NCBI GenBank assembly: GCA_002371895.1
Contig: DFHM01000012.1
Location: 62,001 to 126,000, forward strand
Length of the DNA stretch: 64,000 nt
Direction: 5' to 3'
Source of the DNA: Candidatus Saccharibacteria bacterium UBA3723
GTDB taxonomy: Bacteria; Patescibacteriota; Saccharimonadia; Saccharimonadales; Saccharimonadaceae
The notes under the pieces were generated by a model. The model was not told the DNA's origin and did not search any database. It saw only the letters and a program-made list of their open reading frames with translations. Both the position numbers and the translations under genes were made by a program. Below, piece by piece: positions 60,204-64,000 of this stretch (its first letter is position 1; each line of letters starts with the position of its first letter).

Positions 60204-61118
60204 TTATTTCATGATGGCAAGAAGTGGCTTCTTTGATTTAGAGATTTCGACCATCGAAACATTCTCTAACTTTTTGTACTCACCTTCTGCCTGCATCATA
60301 ATTTTAGCCGGTTTTGGGAATACCAAGCAATCATAATCACTTTCCGTACCAGGAATATGACGGAAGAAGCTTCTACACATCATCCACGCCAAACGGAAAA
60401 ACTTATTCATCTTGCCGTTATAACTAAGAAAACTTTCGTTCTGCAAGTAATATTTCCCACCACGCATAATCTTCGCTACAGTCTTACCGTTTACAGCCAT
60501 ATAATCCGAGGCGGCTTCACACTCGATAAACTCATCAGAAGAATTACCAAGCACAAAACGCGGCAACCACTTCTTATGTCGCTGCCTTAGCCACCATTGC
60601 ATCAACACGCCAAGACTAAAAATCGTACGCTTACGTCCGCTGCGTAATGCCTTACGCGTCTTTGGATGATCAAAGACTGCACAAGCCTCCGCGAACATCC
60701 CAACCGTAAAATAGCACATACCATAACGCCAATGCTCACGATTAATCTTACACTCAAGCGGCCACACTTCTTTAGCATCGCCCTTAATAATATCTTCAAA
60801 TTTCACATCGCCAAAGCTTCGCGCAGTATCATTAAAGTTCCCAAAACCTAGCACGCCAATTCGCACATTCTTTGCATTCGAAAGCATAATTCCATTAATC
60901 GCAATCGTCGCCGTGCCATCACCACCCGCCGCAATCACCAAGTCATCATCGCGAAAAATCTTCGCCAAACGATGGGAATTATCATCAACATCAGTGTCGG
61001 CAACCTCAAATTTACCAATCATCCACCCCTTTAGTTTCCTCGCCTTGCTCAATACTTCGCGGTCAACCCGGCTATAATGTGAGCTGCGTGGATTATAAAC
61101 GATAATTAGGCGCTTCAT
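60204..61118 (-). CDS. Diacylglycerol/lipid kinase family protein
   Basis: 304 aa. N-terminal IIVYNPRSSHYSR, catalytic glycine motif AAGGDGTATIAING, and GVLGFGNFNDTAR, typical of DAGK/YegS-like kinases. The C-terminal beta domain is more divergent. It likely phosphorylates a lipid or prenol. Two bp before the TlyA-like gene, in the envelope operon. Confidence 0.87.
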   Translation of the reverse strand: MKRLIIVYNPRSSHYSRVDREVLSKARKLKGWMIGKFEVADTDVDDNSHRLAKIFRDDDLVIAAGGDGTATIAINGIMLSNAKNVRIGVLGFGNFNDTARSFGDVKFEDIIKGDAKEVWPLECKINREHWRYGMCYFTVGMFAEACAVFDHPKTRKALRSGRKRTIFSLGVLMQWWLRQRHKKWLPRFVLGNSSDEFIECEAASDYMAVNGKTVAKIMRGGKYYLQNESFLSYNGKMNKFFRLAWMMCRSFFRHIPGTESDYDCLVFPKPAKIMMQAEGEYKKLENVSMVEISKSKKPLLAIMK

Positions 61119-61123
61119 TTTCT

Positions 61124-61861
61124 TTAAATCTTTTCGGATAAATACTTATTCAACTCTTCTATTGTTGCATAGAAGCTCAAAATGTCATCTCTTGACATTT
61201 TATAGACGTCATCTGTTTTGATCTCGGCATATTTCTTTGTAAGTTTCTGTCCGGCATTCGTAATCGCAGCATAGTCATTATCGAGCTGCGTCTTATCTAC
61301 CCCTTTTAGATCCGCATATTTTTCCTTAAAGTCTTTTACTTTCTTGCGGTAATCTTCCAAATCCTTCGAGATATTCTTCAAGTATTCATTGTCCGATTCG
61401 CTAAATACCTTTAATTCTTCTTCGGAGATTTCACCATCTTCTAGCACACCAAGCAGCATTGCTTCGACAGTTTTATTAGTGGTCAGTTTTGCAAGCTCTT
61501 CTTTTGCTTTTTCATATTTTTCGCTCACATTTGTGTCTTTTAGAGCCTTGCTGGCGCCAAGGTTTTCCGTATAGCTCTCCGCTCTCTCTATTGCAGATTT
61601 AAAGCTCTCGAACGCTTTCTTATCTTCGTCGCTCAGTTCTTTGCCATCCAATTTGCGTTCAAGGTAGGCCGAAACCGCATCTTTTGTACCCAAAATCTCA
61701 TCTGTATAATTCTTCGCCTCACGATATCCAGAAATACGATTTACAAAAAACAGCGTCGTAAAAACACCGCCCGCCACCAAAAGCCCAATCACGACACAAA
61801 TCGCAATCTTCTTCCCCTTGGACATTGGTATATGTTCTTTTTGCTCTTTCAAGTGTTTCAT
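61124..61861 (-). CDS. Single-pass membrane protein with helical extracellular domain
   Basis: 245 aa from MKHLKEQ, whose ATG overlaps the previous stop (TAATG). Basic N-terminus, one membrane helix (about 20-42, IAICVVIGLLVAGGVFTTLFF), then about 200 residues of charged coiled-coil helices (Lys/Glu-rich). Function unknown. Within the operon with the DUF3152 protease and the lipid kinase. Confidence 0.8.
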   Translation of the reverse strand: MKHLKEQKEHIPMSKGKKIAICVVIGLLVAGGVFTTLFFVNRISGYREAKNYTDEILGTKDAVSAYLERKLDGKELSDEDKKAFESFKSAIERAESYTENLGASKALKDTNVSEKYEKAKEELAKLTTNKTVEAMLLGVLEDGEISEEELKVFSESDNEYLKNISKDLEDYRKKVKDFKEKYADLKGVDKTQLDNDYAAITNAGQKLTKKYAEIKTDDVYKMSRDDILSFYATIEELNKYLSEKI

Positions 61862-62469
61862 TAGATCCCCCTCACCCACAATTCACTCGGTAGTGGCCAA
61901 GAATTTGGCGTACAGCCACGTAGACCTGTTGATTGCTGCAACATAATTGGAGCCGGCCCAAGATTCGTTTCGCACTGAGTAATATGGCCATGCCCGAGGA
62001 AATGCCCAACTTCATGATTAATCACCATCTGTCGATAATTCAGTAGGCTTACGCCGAGCTCGTTATAGCTATCCGAGCCACCCATCCAACGATCGTCATT
62101 AATCAATACTAATGGCTTGACTGTGCAACTAAGCGTCGCCGAGCAGCCGTTGTCGTATGGCGCCGCAGCGCGCACCTCAGCCCCAGACGCCAAAATCATA
62201 TGCAAGCGTCCGCCGCTCTCTACGCGTGTAAACTTTACGCCCGCTCGCTTCCATCCACGCGCATCTTCAAACGTTTCTGCCACGATTCGCGCGAATTCAT
62301 TTAGGTCACCCTTAATCACGCCTCTCGACGAAATGTCGTAGGTAACATTATATTTGTAGGTCTCCGCAGGTTTATTAACTACGTAATAAGAATCAACTTT
62401 TTCCCGAATTTCAATATCCGCTTTTGAAACTTCGGACTGGATTAGGAGACTTAAAAGACCTTCGAGCAT
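61861..62469 (-). CDS. DUF3152-type metzincin metalloprotease
   Basis: 202 aa. Zinc site INHEVGHFLGHGH (HExxHxxGxxH metzincin), followed by the DUF3152 signature with Cys, LGPAPIMLQQSTGLRGCTPNSWPLP. The Cys pairs (CSATLSC; QCETN with GCTPN) suggest an extracytoplasmic domain, yet only a weak hydrophobic N-terminus (LEGLLSLLIQ) is present and no clear signal peptide. DUF3152 is best known from Actinobacteria, the usual hosts of Saccharibacteria. Starts 2 nt after the upstream stop. Confidence 0.88.
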   Translation of the reverse strand: MLEGLLSLLIQSEVSKADIEIREKVDSYYVVNKPAETYKYNVTYDISSRGVIKGDLNEFARIVAETFEDARGWKRAGVKFTRVESGGRLHMILASGAEVRAAAPYDNGCSATLSCTVKPLVLINDDRWMGGSDSYNELGVSLLNYRQMVINHEVGHFLGHGHITQCETNLGPAPIMLQQSTGLRGCTPNSWPLPSELWVRGI

Positions 62470-62471
62470 TT

Positions 62472-63278
62472 CTACTCGTCGTCTTTCTTTTCTTCGTCAG
62501 TCTTCTCGTCGTCAGTCTTTTTGTTATCTTTATCGTCAGTCTTCTTTTCTTCTTCCTCTTCCATTGGCTCACCGCAAGTAAAGATACCTGCGATTGCCTC
62601 TTTTTCTTCGTCGGAAGAGTTTGCACATGGATCAACCTTGTTATCGGAATCAAATCCACCAAGTTTCCATTCACCATTAGCAATACGGCCATAAAGCACT
62701 ACGCGTTTTGTTCCAGTATTAGTCACAATACCAACGCTCACGACTTTATAGACGTTCCCCATGCGTACAAAGTTGATATTTGAGCTTGCGTAATCGATAC
62801 CATATGCCGGATATTTACCGTTCAATAGGCTGTCAATCTTCATCAAATCGCCACCATTAAGGTATTCTTCCTCATCGGTTAATACCTTCACGGCGTCTTC
62901 TTGCGAATTAACGCCGAGGATTTCGTATAAACCTTGAACATCGTGCTGAGCCTTATCGCGTTCAGATTCAGCAACGGCAGTACTGCCATTCGCAGAACCA
63001 ACCAAAATCACTGCTACAATCAAACCAATTAATAAAACTACTGAAAAGGCTAATGCACAGTATGCAATCCTCTGCCAAAGGTAATCAACCATCTTGCGAC
63101 CGCTGATTACACCGTTTGCGTTAACAACATTAATTGCTGGCTGAACAGGCACTTGCTGTTGTGGCTGCGGCTGCGGATCGGCGTAATTTTCGTAAGAGAT
63201 ATTTGGCCCACCAAAACCGTCAAAATTTTGCCCAGCAGGCTGTCCACCATTCATTGGATTATTATTTTGCGGATTCAT
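62472..63278 (-). CDS. Membrane protein with Asn/Gln-rich N-terminus and acidic Lys/Glu tail
   Basis: 268 aa. Residues 1-60 are Asn/Gln/Pro/Gly rich, one membrane helix follows (about 71-95, YCALAFSVVLLIGLIVAVILV), then an extracellular domain (about 100-225) with two Cys, and a tail of about 40 residues of Lys/Asp/Glu (DDKDNKKTDD type). First gene of the five-gene operon ending with the TlyA-like gene. Function unknown; exposure at the surface is likely. Confidence 0.8.
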   Translation of the reverse strand: MNPQNNNPMNGGQPAGQNFDGFGGPNISYENYADPQPQPQQQVPVQPAINVVNANGVISGRKMVDYLWQRIAYCALAFSVVLLIGLIVAVILVGSANGSTAVAESERDKAQHDVQGLYEILGVNSQEDAVKVLTDEEEYLNGGDLMKIDSLLNGKYPAYGIDYASSNINFVRMGNVYKVVSVGIVTNTGTKRVVLYGRIANGEWKLGGFDSDNKVDPCANSSDEEKEAIAGIFTCGEPMEEEEEKKTDDKDNKKTDDEKTDEEKKDDE

Positions 63279-63350
63279 TTTCCTCCTAATCGGAAATACT
63301 TATGTATATATTCTACCATAATCACCGCAGCGCATAAGCACTATTTTTGA

Positions 63351-63383
63351 GCCAAGCTTAGGAGTGTTAAATAGGCGTTTTTT
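63351..63383 (+). repeat. Copy 1 of the tRNA-Ser 3'-end/terminator sequence
   Basis: Starts GCCAAGCTTAGGAGTG and ends ATAGGCGTTTTT; matches the minus-strand tRNA-Ser end plus terminator (63507-63538) with about five changes, in opposite orientation. Confidence 0.75.
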
Positions 63384-63438
63384 ATGTAGGCAAAATCTTG
63401 TAGATTGGTATTTTCTCCTTTCGAAGCGCCCCCCTTAA

Positions 63439-63470
63439 GCCAAGCATAGGAGTGTTAGATAGGCGTTTTC
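63439..63470 (+). repeat. Copy 2 of the tRNA-Ser 3'-end/terminator sequence
   Basis: Starts GCCAAGCATAGGAGTG and ends ATAGGCGTTTTC. Both plus-strand copies are followed by TCTCyTTTCGAAGyGC (near 63414 and 63470), so the two are direct repeats of a longer unit. Confidence 0.75.
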
Positions 63471-63504
63471 TCTTTTCGAAGTGCGATACGAATCGAGCGA
63501 GAAA

Positions 63505-63533
63505 AGAAAAACGCCTAGATAATACTTCTAGGC
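63505..63533 (-). terminator. tRNA-Ser terminator
   Basis: GCCTAGA/TCTAGGC stem, then GTTTTTC on the minus strand, 2 nt after the encoded CCA. Confidence 0.88.
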
Positions 63534-63534
63534 T

Positions 63535-63624
63535 TGGCGGAGAGAACAGGATTCGAACCTGCGAGCCCCTTGCGAGGCTACACGCTTTCCAAGCGTGCTC
63601 CTTCAACCACTCGGACACCTCTCC
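63535..63624 (-). tRNA. tRNA-Ser (anticodon GGA)
   Basis: 90 nt with a long variable arm, acceptor GGAGAGG/TCTCTCC type pairing, anticodon stem CACGC/GCGTG with loop TTGGAAA, T arm GGTTCGAATCC, discriminator G and encoded CCA. Confidence 0.95.
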
Positions 63625-63698
63625 AGCTCCTATAATCTTATCATATTTCCCCGCTTTTGTCATCCCAACTTTCAACCGCGCATCACCCCTGTTGCATA

Positions 63699-63844
63699 TT
63701 GACTTTTTCGCAATTCTGTGATATAATGAAAGCGTTAGGACTTTGCAACCAGTAAGGCCCTAATATGCACATTAATATCGCTGATGCTGGCCAACGGGAG
63801 GCCTCATTTTGCGATTCATGACCAATGATGAGGAGGAACGAAAA
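63699..63844 (+). promoter_or_regulatory. Orphan locus H promoter and leader
   Basis: -35 TTGACT (63699-63704), 17-bp spacer ending TGTGA, -10 TATAAT (63722-63727). A stem-loop (63735-63763, TTAGGACTTT with AAGGCCCTAA, one mismatch) begins 8 nt later. CCTCAT near 63802 can pair with ATGAGG just before Shine-Dalgarno AGGAGG (63831-63836). Confidence 0.8.
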
Positions 63845-64000
63845 ATGGCCAGATACTATTCAAGCTCAATAAGGAGCAACCACGGTCTCGGCATCGAACT
63901 CGAAGACGAACTCGTCTGCACATGCAGCGAATGGTTCAAGAAGAAAGGCGACCCCAAAGGTTTTGTCTGCACTTCCGGAACCGCCGCCGACAAGTTTGCC
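63845..64000 (+). CDS. Orphan protein H, N-terminal part (cut by window edge)
   Basis: The 52 codons seen encode a soluble start (MARYYSSSIRSNHGLGIEL) followed by an acidic and Cys-containing stretch (CTCSEWFKKKGD, then FVCTSGTAADKF). The spaced Cys may bind metal. No family can be assigned from this piece. Start fixed by AGGAGG 8 nt upstream; G/C-ending codons as in the other orphan genes. Confidence 0.75.
   Translation, partial: MARYYSSSIRSNHGLGIELEDELVCTCSEWFKKKGDPKGFVCTSGTAADKFA

Noticed and set aside
63351..63538. attL/attR sites of an element integrated at tRNA-Ser
   Set aside because: Integration gives direct repeats in tRNA orientation; these copies are inverted relative to the tRNA end, with no integrase or cargo between them.
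1..64000. UGA recoded as Gly or Trp
   Set aside because: TGA ends pilD and gene G in agreement with family lengths, and the tRNA-Gly has anticodon TCC.

Overview
The window looks like the chromosome of a small-genome, host-dependent bacterium of the Candidate Phyla Radiation, most likely a Saccharibacterium (TM7). The evidence is a complete-looking type IV pilus gene set, a DnaG primase without its zinc ligands, a short RpoD, very tight gene packing, few biosynthetic genes and an actinobacterial-type DUF3152 metalloprotease. TGA is used as a stop codon, so the UGA=Gly code of Absconditabacteria and Gracilibacteria is excluded. Phylum assignment is inference; no rRNA lies in the window.

Layout. 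1-7351: tyrosine recombinase (cut by the edge), pilus cluster pilT-pilC-pilin-pilD, rpoD, dnaG. 7454-15107: a 112-bp inverted-repeat locus, a membrane protein, orn-mmcQ, mscL, argS, pyrG and three orphan genes. 15256-21348: a 1142-aa repeat protein with a HEPN-like tail, a divergent phosphoesterase, two Pro/Ala-rich membrane proteins and tRNA-Arg. 21442-27554: tyrS, two orphan genes, a phosphomannomutase-like HAD enzyme, tpiA, tRNA-His and tRNA-Gly. 27644-34147: a membrane protein, an archaemetzincin-like orphan gene and the pilMNO-x-pilB operon. 34197-42890: ychF, a two-component system, an orphan gene, queA-tgt, an AI-2E-type permease, cysS. 42909-49120: a four-gene SPFH (YdjI-like) plus three YdjG-like zinc-ribbon operon. 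49264-58177: ppa, the operon gap-rpiB-rpe-pfkB-LOG, a glycosyltransferase and dnaE. 58310-64000: a RyR-domain protein, a five-gene envelope operon, tRNA-Ser and a last orphan gene cut by the edge.

Two expression styles stand out. At least fifteen genes have an extended -10 box (TGn-TATAAT type) only 6-8 nt before the start codon, so their mRNAs should be leaderless. By contrast eight scattered orphan genes (A 9595, B 10769, C 12899, D 22775, E 23518, F 28895, G 37808, H 63845) share a near-consensus promoter with a -35 box TTGAC(A/T), a 17-bp spacer and an extended -10. Most also have a stem-loop at the predicted mRNA 5' end, a structured leader, a clear Shine-Dalgarno sequence, their own terminator, and G/C-ending codon usage unlike their neighbours. 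Only F, a zinc protease, resembles a known family. The major pilin shares the promoter and structured-leader design but not the codon usage. This orphan-gene set is the best candidate for an undescribed system; the HEPN-tailed repeat protein is second.

Together the genes serve surface attachment and twitching (pili), envelope stress (SPFH/zinc-ribbon operon, MscL), lower glycolysis and pentose-phosphate salvage (gap, tpiA, rpiB, rpe, LOG), and core replication, transcription and tRNA charging.
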